This document shows, in pieces, positions 1 to 6,625 of a DNA stretch of 8,711 bases. The notes beneath the pieces were generated by a model. The model was given only the letters and a program-made list of their open reading frames with translations. It was not told the origin of the DNA and ran no database searches. Positions within the stretch are counted from its first letter, which is position 1. Each line of letters starts with the position of its first letter. The translations under genes were made by a program, and so were the position numbers. This stretch comes from JBICHM01 sp043101835 (GTDB lineage Bacteria; Planctomycetota; Phycisphaerae; Phycisphaerales; UBA1924). The stretch covers positions 1 to 8,711 of the forward strand of contig JBICHM010000228.1 in assembly GCA_043101835.1 (NCBI GenBank), in the 5' to 3' direction.

Positions 1-833
1 GCCGCCACGCCCGTGAGCACCTTCATCCTGCGGCTCAGCGCATACCAGAGCGTCTGGATGATCGTCTTGCCGTCCAGCACGAGCGCAATGAACCGGCCGT
101 TCTGCGCGAGCACGCCTCGGCACGCCGAGGGCGAAGTGGCGCCGACGGTGTCGAAGACGAGGTCGTACCGCGCGCGAGCGTCGCCCTGATCGGTGTACGA
201 CTCCTTCGTGTAGTCGATGACCGCGTCCGCCCCGAGCGAGTGCATCAGGTCGATGTGGCGCGTGCTGCAGACTGCCGTGACATGGGCGTCGGCGTGCTTC
301 GCGAGCTGCACCGCGGCGCAGCCGACAGCGCCGGACGCCCCGATGATCATGACGCGCTCACCCGGCTGAATCTTGGCGCCCTTCAGCAGAAAGTGGTCGG
401 CGGTATGCAGGCCGAAGCAGAGGCAGCCCGCCTCCTCGAAGGTCATGCCGGCGGGCATCGGCTCGATCATCCCCTCCGCCGCGATCGTGAGCAGTTCCGC
501 GTGCGCGCCCGTCGGTTTGGAGAACGAGGCCATGCCGAAGACCCGGTCGCCCGGCGTGAAGCGCGTCACGTTGTCGCCGACAGCGTCGACGACGCCGGCG
601 AACTCGGTCCCCAGCACGCGCCGCCGGGGCCGGCGCACGCCGAGGGCGAGCCTCGCCGGGATCCAGAAAAGGATGCCCGGCATGTCGAAGCCGCGGATCC
701 GCGCGTCGCCCGACGCAACAGTGGTTGCCCGGACGCGGACCAGCACCTCGCCCGGCGCCGGCGTCGGGTCGGGGAGATCTTCAAGTCGGACGACATCCGG
801 CGGGCCGTAGCGAGGGACGATCGCGGCTTTCAA
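1..833 (-). CDS. Zinc-independent medium-chain dehydrogenase / NAD(P)H:quinone reductase-like protein (3' end outside window)
   Basis: This is a member of the MDR superfamily, of the quinone oxidoreductase (zeta-crystallin-like) type. Such enzymes transfer hydride from NAD(P)H to quinones or activated double bonds in the cytoplasm. The 277 residues present begin with the GroES-like fold (KAAIVPRYGPPDVVRLEDLP, then GEVLVRV near 28-34 and GTEFAGVV at 75-82). The Rossmann part follows with the nucleotide loop IIGASGAVG at 163-171 and VFDTVG at 226-231. The catalytic-zinc ligands of classical alcohol dehydrogenases (the GHE motif and paired Cys) are not seen, which is why I call it zinc-independent. 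The start is TTG, chosen because an AGGAG lies 8 nt upstream and no ATG fits the conserved N-terminus. Family members are usually about 330 residues, so roughly 50-60 are missing beyond base 1. The substrate cannot be named. It is the last gene seen of a minus-strand run. Confidence 0.88.
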   Translation of the reverse strand, partial: MKAAIVPRYGPPDVVRLEDLPDPTPAPGEVLVRVRATTVASGDARIRGFDMPGILFWIPARLALGVRRPRRRVLGTEFAGVVDAVGDNVTRFTPGDRVFGMASFSKPTGAHAELLTIAAEGMIEPMPAGMTFEEAGCLCFGLHTADHFLLKGAKIQPGERVMIIGASGAVGCAAVQLAKHADAHVTAVCSTRHIDLMHSLGADAVIDYTKESYTDQGDARARYDLVFDTVGATSPSACRGVLAQNGRFIALVLDGKTIIQTLWYALSRRMKVLTGVA

Positions 834-841
834 CGGACGGG

Positions 842-846
842 CTCCT
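842..846 (-). promoter_or_regulatory. Shine-Dalgarno site deciding a TTG start
   Basis: On the minus strand this reads AGGAG, ending 8 nt before TTG at 833-831. It is the main reason for starting the quinone-reductase-like gene at TTG. The 137-base gap (834-970) to the preceding gene holds no promoter I would commit to. Confidence 0.7.
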
Positions 847-970
847 GAACTGCGGGCGAGTGATTGTGGTTGGGTGTCGCGGTGCAGCCGCTCCGACCGG
901 CGCTGCGGTCCAAATCGAGTCTGCATATCGTCATGGCACGGCCCAACGCGGCCGCTCGATGCCGCCCGGC

Positions 971-1795
971 TCACCGCGAATCTGAACCTGTGTCCGTCGC
1001 CCGGCCTGCCTGCTCCAGCAGCTCTTCGCCGACACGAGCCGAGCGTTCGTTCGCATCGATCGAGAGTTCCTGCCCGCGGCGGCGCAGGAAGCTTGCGACC
1101 TCCGGCCTCGACACTGCGTGGGTGAGCGCGTAGTCGATGTACCGTGCGCCAGTCTCCTGCGCACTTGGGTCATCGCGCTCCAGCAGCGCGAGCACATCAT
1201 CCAGCAACACGTCTGATCCGAGTCGCTCCGCTGTCGTGACCGTGCCATCAAGCCCGTCGAAAACTATGTCATGCTTGCGGATGGTCTCGCGGAACGCCAC
1301 TCGCCCCGGCACCCGCTCAGCCGCCGTCATCTCGCTCCGCGCTTGGATTTCAGATTCAAGCAGATCACGCGCTTGTAACGCGAGCGTTGCAAGCGCACTG
1401 AAGAACTCCTGCACGATCGGGTCAACCACATCGACTGGATACTCGTCAAGCATTGACAAGAGCCGCAGGCACCGAGGCCTGCCACCGCTCGCATATGGGG
1501 CCACGCTGATTGACCAGTCCTTGAACTGCAAGTCGAAGTCGCCGAGCGTTGCCGGCAACGCCATCAGCTGCGCTCGCAGCAGCGGCACGAAGATCTCGGG
1601 GTGCTGCACCAGATACTGCTCATACTCCAGCATCTCACGCGGCTCCATGCCAGGCTGATCGTTCTCGAAGTACTCGAGACGTTCAATGACGAGGCGGGGC
1701 TCTACATCTGATGGGGGCTGCGCCTGAGCGCAGCACGGCGATGATGACCCGAGGAACACCACCGCAGGGACTAGCCACAGGCGCGCTTGTTGCAC
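971..1795 (-). CDS. Exported protein of unknown function
   Basis: I do not recognise a family. The 274-residue product starts with a plausible Sec signal peptide: one Arg near the N-terminus, a hydrophobic stretch at about 6-16, and a likely cleavage after the AQA motif near residue 26. There is no lipobox at the Cys pair. The mature part is soluble and helix-rich, with leucine- and acid-rich segments such as LLDDVLALLERDDPSAQETG. These vaguely recall HEAT-like helical repeats, but I cannot show repeats. The start is GTG, supported by AGGAGA 9 nt upstream; the nearby ATG is followed at once by TGA. Base composition stands out: two sampled 60-base lines (1261-1320 and 1501-1560) are about 60-63% GC, against about 80% in a sampled line of the neighbouring dehydrogenase. 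This suggests later acquisition or weak codon selection. It lies 98 bases after the SDR gene and could be in the same transcript. Confidence 0.72.
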   Translation of the reverse strand: MQQARLWLVPAVVFLGSSSPCCAQAQPPSDVEPRLVIERLEYFENDQPGMEPREMLEYEQYLVQHPEIFVPLLRAQLMALPATLGDFDLQFKDWSISVAPYASGGRPRCLRLLSMLDEYPVDVVDPIVQEFFSALATLALQARDLLESEIQARSEMTAAERVPGRVAFRETIRKHDIVFDGLDGTVTTAERLGSDVLLDDVLALLERDDPSAQETGARYIDYALTHAVSRPEVASFLRRRGQELSIDANERSARVGEELLEQAGRATDTGSDSR

Positions 1796-1804
1796 CGCTC
1801 ACAT

Positions 1805-1810
1805 TCTCCT
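1805..1810 (-). promoter_or_regulatory. Shine-Dalgarno site deciding a GTG start
   Basis: The minus strand reads AGGAGA, 9 nt before the GTG at 1795-1793. It supports the start of the exported unknown protein. An ATG lying between the two runs directly into TGA, so it cannot be the start. Confidence 0.65.
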
Positions 1811-1893
1811 GGGGTCATTGACCTATCTCGAAGACGGTACTTGAGAGCTTTCGGAGCGGTATGAATGAGCCCATTGCGTCCGAGTTGTTGCCC

Positions 1894-2658
1894 TCACCCC
1901 AACCACCGCCCCCCATCCACTCGCACCACCTCCCCCGTCACATACCGCGCCTCGAGCGCCAGCCAGCGCACCGCCGCCGCGGCGTCCTCCGGAGTTCCGG
2001 TGCGTTCGAGGGGGACGCGGGACAGGTACGCGGCCTGCTCGGATTCGCTCGATTCGTAGCCCTCGTCGGGAAACGCCACGACGCCGGGGGCGACGGCGTT
2101 GACGCGGATGCGCGGCGCCAGCTCGCGCGCGAGGGTGCGGACCATCTCGACCAGCGCGGCCTTGCTCATCGCGTAGGCGCTGAACTGCTTGCGCGGGCGG
2201 CCCATCGCGTGGATGTCGGCCATGGCGACGACGGCGCCGCCGCCGGGGAGGGGGCTTTCGCGCAGCAGCGGCGCCAGGTCGCGCGTCAGCAGCAGGGGGG
2301 CCAGCGCGTTCACGCGGTAGTGGCGCAGCGCGTCGGCGGCGGCCAGCGACTCCAGCGGCGTCGGGCCGTAGATCGATGCGTTGTGGACGAGCACATCGAG
2401 GCGGGGCAGATCCTTCGCGAGGCGCTCGCCCAGCGCGCTGGTGGCGTCGAGGTCGTTGAGGTCGAGGTGTTCGAGGCGGACGGTGGCGGCGCGGGCGCTG
2501 GCTTCGTCGCGGAGCTCCTGGGCTTCGTCCTCGCTGGTGCGGTAGGTGATGACGAGGTCGCAGCCGGCGTCGACGAAGGCGAGCGCGGTGGCGCGCCCGA
2601 CGCGCTTCGCGGCGCCGGTGATGAGGGCGACGGGGCGTTCGGCGCGGTCGGGGCTCAT
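1894..2658 (-). CDS. Short-chain dehydrogenase/reductase, pteridine-reductase (PTR1/FolM-like) type
   Basis: A 254-residue cytoplasmic SDR. The N-terminal cofactor loop is TGAAKRVG (14-21), the TGxxxRxG form typical of pteridine reductases. Arg40 after the second strand suggests preference for NADPH. NAS lies at 93-95. Where classical SDRs carry the catalytic Ser, this protein reads MADIHAMGRP with Asp148, followed by Tyr162 and Lys166 in YAMSK. An Asp-Tyr-Lys set is the hallmark of PTR1-like enzymes, which reduce dihydropterins or dihydrofolate to the tetrahydro forms. The spacing Asp to Tyr is 14 here, one longer than I recall for PTR1. RVNAVAPG and the C-terminal VDGG are also present. I chose ATG at 2658 because it overlaps the upstream stop as ATGA; the frame stays open 20 codons further, but that extension is inside the upstream gene. 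The substrate is inferred; a general ketoreductase remains possible. Confidence 0.85.
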   Translation of the reverse strand: MSPDRAERPVALITGAAKRVGRATALAFVDAGCDLVITYRTSEDEAQELRDEASARAATVRLEHLDLNDLDATSALGERLAKDLPRLDVLVHNASIYGPTPLESLAAADALRHYRVNALAPLLLTRDLAPLLRESPLPGGGAVVAMADIHAMGRPRKQFSAYAMSKAALVEMVRTLARELAPRIRVNAVAPGVVAFPDEGYESSESEQAAYLSRVPLERTGTPEDAAAAVRWLALEARYVTGEVVRVDGGRWLG

Positions 2659-2948
2659 GTCTCGTCCCCGGTCGGCGGCGGCGTCTCCACGCGGATGCGC
2701 TTGCCGGATTCCGACCATGCGTCGGAATCCGCGCGGGGGCCTGCCGGTTCATCCGGTGAACGGCCGGGCCGGTGGCTCCGTAGATAGGCCCGGCGGAGCA
2801 CGGCCAGGAGGATGACGCCGAAGACGCCCACGACGGTAAGACCCAGCAGGAGCCACGAGAGGCGGAGCAGGTCCAGTGCCTGATCGGCCTGCTCGGGGGC
2901 GGGGTCGGCCTGGGCCAGGATGGCGCAGATAGCGTGCGTCACGGTCAT
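2655..2948 (-). CDS. Small single-pass membrane protein, unknown function
   Basis: A 97-residue protein that I cannot assign to a family. It has a short mildly hydrophobic N-terminus ending in LAQA, then an acidic linker, one clear transmembrane helix at about residues 31-51 (SWLLLGLTVVGVFGVILLAV), and a positively charged flank (LRRAYLRSHRPGR). The tail is Pro- and acid-rich and likely cytoplasmic by the positive-inside rule. Its TGA overlaps the ATG of the pteridine-reductase-like gene (ATGA), so the two are probably translationally coupled and share a transcript. The reading frame is open far upstream, but ATG at 2948 is preferred because it is the start that places the first hydrophobic segment near the N-terminus. 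No good Shine-Dalgarno is seen; instead a strong inverted repeat lies 4 bases upstream. Confidence 0.6.
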   Translation of the reverse strand: MTVTHAICAILAQADPAPEQADQALDLLRLSWLLLGLTVVGVFGVILLAVLRRAYLRSHRPGRSPDEPAGPRADSDAWSESGKRIRVETPPPTGDET

Positions 2949-2951
2949 CGG

Positions 2952-2999
2952 CCGAACGATACGGCCGGCGGGGCCTTGCGGGTCCGTACGGCGGTTCGG
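2952..2999. repeat. Imperfect inverted repeat next to a start codon
   Basis: The arms are CCGAAC (2952-2957) with GTTCGG (2994-2999), and inside them TACGG (2960-2964) with CCGTA (2984-2988). Innermost, GGCC occurs at 2963-2966 and again at 2972-2975. Together they could fold into one interrupted hairpin. It sits 4 bases before the start of the minus-strand membrane-protein gene, so in that mRNA it would occupy the ribosome-binding region. There is no T-tract, so it is not an intrinsic terminator. Confidence 0.55.
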
Positions 3000-3019
3000 G
3001 ACCGGGCGTCGTCCGGTCC
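2999..3019. repeat. Perfect 7-bp inverted repeat
   Basis: GGACCGG (2999-3005) and CCGGTCC (3013-3019) are separated by 7 bases. The repeat abuts the larger inverted repeat on its left. It could be an operator half-site pair or a hairpin; nothing in the sequence decides which. Confidence 0.5.
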
Positions 3020-3256
3020 GATAGCAGGTGATAGGCTCCACGGAGCAGACATGCGGCGACACCAGGAAGCACGGGACCACACAGACGCACCGGCGACCAT
3101 CGCCGGGACCGCCTGTGACGCCCGGCTGGTCGCCCGGATGGCCCCACAACGGGGGGTTGTCCTTCAGGAGCGTCCCCATGAGGGCCGATGGAGCCGGGGT
3201 CGCTACGCCTTCACACGGTGGTCCGGGAGGATCGCCGCCAGCCTCGGGGAACTGAC

Positions 3257-5479
3257 ATGAGGTCGATGCGTGTGTCCATCGCGAGGATCGCGACCCTTTC
3301 CGCATGCGCCTGGCTGGGAGCGGCGACCGCCGTCGCCCAGACGGCGCCGACGCAGGAGAAGCTGACCGGGGCCGAGTGGGCGGATTCCGTCTGGGCGGCC
3401 GCGATGCACGGCGAGGTCGATCGGGCGCTGACGCTCATCGACCGCCTGAGTGACGAGGGCGTCGGCCAGCCGGCCGCTGCCCTGCAGGATGCGCTCGCCA
3501 GCCGCAACCTGCACATCGCCGAGGCCGAGGCGAAGCGCGCCGAGCGCATCGCCGAGGCGAAGGAGGAGATGGCCGAGCACTTCAACGACGGCGAGCTCGC
3601 CGATGCGCTGGGGGTGGCGGTGGAGATCCACACGCTCTCGCGCGACCCCGAGAAGGTGCTCGCCGACCCGATCGTCTCGCAGATCGTGACGAAGGCGGCG
3701 ACCGACGCCGCGGCGAGCGAGCAGAATGGCGAGTGGTTCGATGCGCACGAGTTGTACTACCGCCTGAATCTGCTCTACGAGGAGTCGGGGCGCTTCCGCG
3801 ACGATGTGCAGCGCATCGGGCGTCGTTTGGCGATGCTTCGCCTGTACGCGCCGGAGCGTCTGCACGAGATGCGCAACGAGCAGCGCCTCAAGCACGATCT
3901 CGACGAGTTGCCGCCGTACAACGCGCTGGGCGACGACTGGCGCGAGCGGCTTGACGGCGTGAATCAGACGATGGTGATCCGTGCGCTGAACCGCGCGGAA
4001 GCCGCGCACGTGGACGGCGCCGACATGGCGCGGATGCTGATCGCGGGCCTCGACGCCGTGAAGACGATGGCGACGACGAGCGACCTGAAGGTGACGTTCG
4101 ACGGCCTGGCGAAGGACCAGACGCGCGCCGAGTTCATCGCGCAGATCGACGATGTGCGCAGCCGCCTCGAGCAGCGCGTCGGGCGGGCGGGATACTTCGA
4201 CCTGACGCAGACCCTCTCGCAGGTGCTCAAGGACAACACGCGGACGGTGAATCTGCCGGAGGAGGCGATCCTCCACGAGTTCGGCAACGGGGCGCTGTCG
4301 GTCCTTGATGACTTCACCGCGATCATCTGGCCGGACGAGATCCGCCAGTTCCAGCGCTCGACCGAGGGGCGATTCACGGGCGTGGGGATTCAGATCGTTC
4401 TCGACGATGCGCAGCAGCTGCAGGTGGTGACGCCGCTGGAGGGCACGCCCGCGCAGCGCGCCGGCATCCGCCCCGGCGACTTCATCCGCGCGGTTGATGG
4501 CGTGAGCACGCTGGGCATCAGCACGACGCAGGCTGTCGAGAAGATCACCGGCACGAAGGGCACGCCCGTCACGCTGACGATCGAGCGCCCGGGCGTCGAG
4601 GACCCCTTCGATGTGACCATCTTCCGCGACATCATCCCGCTCTACAGCGTGAAGGGCTGGCGACGCGCCGGCGCGAAGGAGACGGAGTGGGACTGGTTCA
4701 TCGATCGCGAGAACGGGGTGGGCTATGTGCGCCTGACGCAGTTCAGCGAGGACACGACGCGTGAGCTGCGCCGGGCGATCGGCCAGATGCGCCAGCAGGG
4801 GCTGGAGGGGCTGATCCTCGACCTGCGGTTCAACCCCGGCGGCCTGCTGAGCGAGGCGGTCGGCGTGGCGAATGTGTTCGTGGAGCGCGGGGTGATCGTG
4901 AGCCAGCACGACGCCGCGGGCGTGGAGCGCGAGGCGCAGCATGCGCGGAGCGGCTTCGTGATGCTGGACGACATGCCGATCGTGGTGCTCGTCAACGAGG
5001 GCACGGCGTCGGCGAGCGAGATCGTGGCCGGCTGCCTGCAGGACTACGACCGCGCGCTGGTCGTCGGCGCCCGCTCCTACGGGAAGGGCAGCGTGCAGAA
5101 TGTCTACGACATCGCGCGCGGCGAGGCGGCGCTGAAGCTCACCACGCAGTACTACCGCCTTCCCGCCGGGCGGCTGATCCACCGGCGCGTGGGCGACCAC
5201 ATCTGGGGCGTGCAGCCTGATGTGACCGTGGACATGCTGCCCCAGCAGATCTCCGACGCACTGTTGCTCCGTCAGGACGCAGATGTGCTGCCGATCGACG
5301 AGGCCGGGGAGATCATCGAGAACCCGGATGAGGAGCGTCCGGAGCCGGAGCAGCTGCTCTCGAAGGGCATCGACACGCAGCTGGAGACGGCGCTCCTGCT
5401 GATCCGCAGCCAGATCGTCGGGCGCAACGCCGGGCCCGCGGCCGTCATGCTCGAGCCGGCGATGCCGGCGGGGTCGTGA
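3257..5479 (+). CDS. Secreted S41 family carboxyl-terminal processing protease with PDZ domain
   Basis: A 740-residue CtpA/Prc-type serine protease, exported and likely acting in the periplasm on C-termini of envelope proteins. A signal peptide (about 1-27, cleavage after AVA) is followed by a long N-terminal region of about 340 residues. This includes a highly charged, coiled-coil-like stretch at 85-108 and has no equivalent in short CtpA proteins. The PDZ domain spans about 372-447 (FTGVGIQI, then AGIRPGDFIRAVDG). The S41 core spans about 484-655: GYVRLTQFS, ILDLRFNPGG, then EGTASASEIV with catalytic Ser585, and YGKGSVQ with Lys610 and Gln614. The Ser-Lys distance of 25 matches plant D1 protease and E. 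coli Prc. ATG at 3257 is chosen because it places the signal peptide at the N-terminus and has GGGGA 6 nt upstream; a second Met is three codons later. The next gene begins 43 bases downstream without a terminator. Catalytic class is secure; the substrate is unknown. Confidence 0.93.
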   Translation: MRSMRVSIARIATLSACAWLGAATAVAQTAPTQEKLTGAEWADSVWAAAMHGEVDRALTLIDRLSDEGVGQPAAALQDALASRNLHIAEAEAKRAERIAEAKEEMAEHFNDGELADALGVAVEIHTLSRDPEKVLADPIVSQIVTKAATDAAASEQNGEWFDAHELYYRLNLLYEESGRFRDDVQRIGRRLAMLRLYAPERLHEMRNEQRLKHDLDELPPYNALGDDWRERLDGVNQTMVIRALNRAEAAHVDGADMARMLIAGLDAVKTMATTSDLKVTFDGLAKDQTRAEFIAQIDDVRSRLEQRVGRAGYFDLTQTLSQVLKDNTRTVNLPEEAILHEFGNGALSVLDDFTAIIWPDEIRQFQRSTEGRFTGVGIQIVLDDAQQLQVVTPLEGTPAQRAGIRPGDFIRAVDGVSTLGISTTQAVEKITGTKGTPVTLTIERPGVEDPFDVTIFRDIIPLYSVKGWRRAGAKETEWDWFIDRENGVGYVRLTQFSEDTTRELRRAIGQMRQQGLEGLILDLRFNPGGLLSEAVGVANVFVERGVIVSQHDAAGVEREAQHARSGFVMLDDMPIVVLVNEGTASASEIVAGCLQDYDRALVVGARSYGKGSVQNVYDIARGEAALKLTTQYYRLPAGRLIHRRVGDHIWGVQPDVTVDMLPQQISDALLLRQDADVLPIDEAGEIIENPDEERPEPEQLLSKGIDTQLETALLLIRSQIVGRNAGPAAVMLEPAMPAGS

Positions 5480-5522
5480 GCGGCGACGGGGCCTCGTTGC
5501 AGTTGCGCGGGTTCGGCGGCCG

Positions 5523-6149
5523 ATGACTTCGGCGCCAATGTCCGACACGCCCGCCGAGCGCGCTCTGATCATCGACGACGGCTCGCCGTGCGCGCTGGTC
5601 GCGACGCTGCTCGAGCAGGCGCCGGAGGGCATCACGCTGTGGTCGATGGGCGCGGGTGATGCGCGGGCGAGCGCCAGCCGCCGGCGCGTGGCGCTGCTCG
5701 GTCTGGCGGGCGTCGAGCGGATCGACGCGGCGATGGGGCTCGACGACGAGCGCACGGCTGGCGTCGAGTCGGCTCGACTGCTCCTCGCTGCCGGCGCGGC
5801 GGCGATCCGTCTCGGCGCCGCTCGCCTCGTCTGGCCGGTGGCGCTCGGCGATGACCTTCGAGCGATGGGCGCGGCGGCGGACCGGGTTCGGGCCGTCGAG
5901 CGTCTACTCGACCTCGAGACCGATCCCGACACGAAGCCCCTCCGCTTCGACCTGCCGCTGCTCGACCTCACGCTGGAGCAGGTGGCGGACCTGGCGATCG
6001 ACCTGGACGCCCCGGCGGAGGGCGCCTGGTGGTGCGAGCACGAGGGGGCGGGGCCCTGTGGGGCGTGCCCATCGTGCGAATCGTGGCAGCGGGCGCTCCA
6101 GCAGGCCCGCTTCGGGGTGGCCGGGACGCGGGCGAAGGCAGGGGCCTAG
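5523..6149 (+). CDS. QueC-like protein with degenerate PP-loop
   Basis: A 208-residue cytoplasmic protein resembling 7-cyano-7-deazaguanine synthase (QueC), the ATP- and zinc-dependent enzyme that turns carboxy-deazaguanine into preQ0 for queuosine. The C-terminal half carries the family signature: LPLLDLTLEQVADLAIDL (144-161), then a zinc motif with Cys171, Cys179, Cys182 and Cys185 (spacing x7, x2, x2). In contrast, the N-terminal SGGxDS loop that binds ATP reads DDGSPC at 18-23, so four of its five fixed residues are changed, and the usual RN motif in the middle is not evident. The reading frame is intact and not decaying. It is therefore probably a non-catalytic or repurposed paralogue, although direct QueC activity cannot be excluded. 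ATG at 5523 has no Shine-Dalgarno; Met6 (5538) is an alternative. It is probably co-transcribed with the protease 43 bases upstream. Confidence 0.7.
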   Translation: MTSAPMSDTPAERALIIDDGSPCALVATLLEQAPEGITLWSMGAGDARASASRRRVALLGLAGVERIDAAMGLDDERTAGVESARLLLAAGAAAIRLGAARLVWPVALGDDLRAMGAAADRVRAVERLLDLETDPDTKPLRFDLPLLDLTLEQVADLAIDLDAPAEGAWWCEHEGAGPCGACPSCESWQRALQQARFGVAGTRAKAGA

Positions 6150-6170
6150 GGGCCGCTTCAGCCAGCCGAT

Positions 6171-6198
6171 TTGCCCTCGGGCGCGTGGCTGGTACACT
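6171..6198 (+). promoter_or_regulatory. Likely sigma-70-type promoter of rplU
   Basis: TTGCCC (6171-6176) and TACACT (6193-6198) are separated by 16 bases. Both hexamers match the consensus at four of six positions. The pair starts 21 bases after the QueC-like stop codon and would give a leader of about 40 bases before rplU, so L21 can be expressed independently of the upstream genes. Confidence 0.5.
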
Positions 6199-6247
6199 TC
6201 GCGGCTCGATTCTTCCCAAAGACCCCCGCGCATTGAGGCTCGCAGCG

Positions 6248-6562
6248 ATGTACGCAGTCGTCGAAGACAGTGGCACCCAGTTCAAGGTCAGCGAGGGCGA
6301 TCTTCTGCAGATCGACCTGCGCGACCTGCCCGAGTCCGCCAAGACCGTCACGTTCGATCGCGTCCTCGCCGTCGGCGGCGACAGCGCGACGATCGGCACG
6401 CCCTATGTGAGCGGCGCGAAGGTCGAGGCCGAGATCGTCGAGCGCGAGTTCAAGGGCGAGAAGCTCGATGTGATCAAGTTCAAGCGGCGCAAGGGCTACC
6501 GGCGCAAGCAGGGCCACCGCCAGCGCTACATGAAGGTGCGCGTCACCGCCATCAGCGCCTGA
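6248..6562 (+). CDS. rplU: 50S ribosomal protein L21
   Basis: A 104-residue protein of standard length for bacterial L21, a large-subunit protein that binds 23S rRNA. The N-terminus MYAVVEDSGTQFKVSEGD is characteristic, followed by LAVGGD (40-45), TPYVSGAKVEAEIV, and the signature basic block KFKRRKGYRRKQGHRQRY at 77-94. The start is ATG with GAGG 9 nt upstream. A likely promoter lies just upstream and a strong intrinsic terminator follows 28 bases after the stop, so it seems to be a single-gene transcript. In most bacteria rpmA (L27) follows directly, often with obg; here the next genes are convergent membrane-protein and phospholipid genes, so the usual pair is separated. Confidence 0.97.
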   Translation: MYAVVEDSGTQFKVSEGDLLQIDLRDLPESAKTVTFDRVLAVGGDSATIGTPYVSGAKVEAEIVEREFKGEKLDVIKFKRRKGYRRKQGHRQRYMKVRVTAISA

Positions 6563-6590
6563 GCAGTCGATTGACGATGCAACGCAGATG

Positions 6591-6617
6591 ACGCCGCGCC
6601 TCGAGCGCGGCGTTTTT
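6591..6617 (+). terminator. Intrinsic terminator of rplU
   Basis: A perfect 9-bp stem, ACGCCGCGC (6591-6599) with GCGCGGCGT (6605-6613), closes a 5-base loop and is followed by TTTT, then CTT. It lies in the convergent gap between rplU and the minus-strand small membrane protein. Read from the minus strand the hairpin is followed by CATCTGC, so it should act only on rplU transcription. Confidence 0.9.
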
Positions 6618-6625
6618 CTTGCGCG

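Larger units (their letters stand above)
2949..3256. other. Divergent intergenic region, 308 bases
   Basis: This region separates the minus-strand small-membrane-protein gene from the plus-strand S41 protease gene, so it should hold promoters in both directions. I could not find a convincing -35/-10 pair on either strand. A TGATAGGCT at 3029-3037 resembles a weak extended -10 for the plus strand but has no partner. The left third is rich in inverted repeats (2952-3019). Open frames crossing it have no homology I recognise and are probably by-products of high GC. Confidence 0.6.

Noticed and set aside
240..848. A 202-codon plus-strand open frame opposite the quinone-reductase-like gene
   Set aside because: No domain is seen, and the minus strand encodes a continuous MDR protein with a cofactor loop and Shine-Dalgarno site.
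1861..2787. A 308-codon plus-strand open frame opposite the SDR gene
   Set aside because: It is rich in Gly, Ala, Val and Arg without motifs and mirrors the SDR codons. The SDR has full family motifs on the other strand.
2949..3305. A longer N-terminus for the small membrane protein, reading through the intergenic region and into the S41 gene
   Set aside because: The extra 119 residues are low-complexity and would overlap the S41 start. ATG at 2948 leaves a sensible small membrane protein.
3203..5971. A 922-codon open frame on the minus strand, antisense to the S41 protease and the QueC-like gene
   Set aside because: The translation is low-complexity (Arg, Ala, Leu, His rich) with no recognisable domain, while the plus strand carries complete conserved motifs. 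Such long antisense frames are expected in GC-rich genes with GC-rich third codon positions.
5523..6149. QueC-like gene as part of a Qat or CBASS defence system
   Set aside because: None of the expected partners (ATPase, nuclease, cyclase or effector) is nearby; the neighbours are a protease and a ribosomal protein gene.
6591..6620. Bidirectional terminator serving the minus-strand operon too
   Set aside because: On the minus strand the hairpin is not followed by a T-tract.
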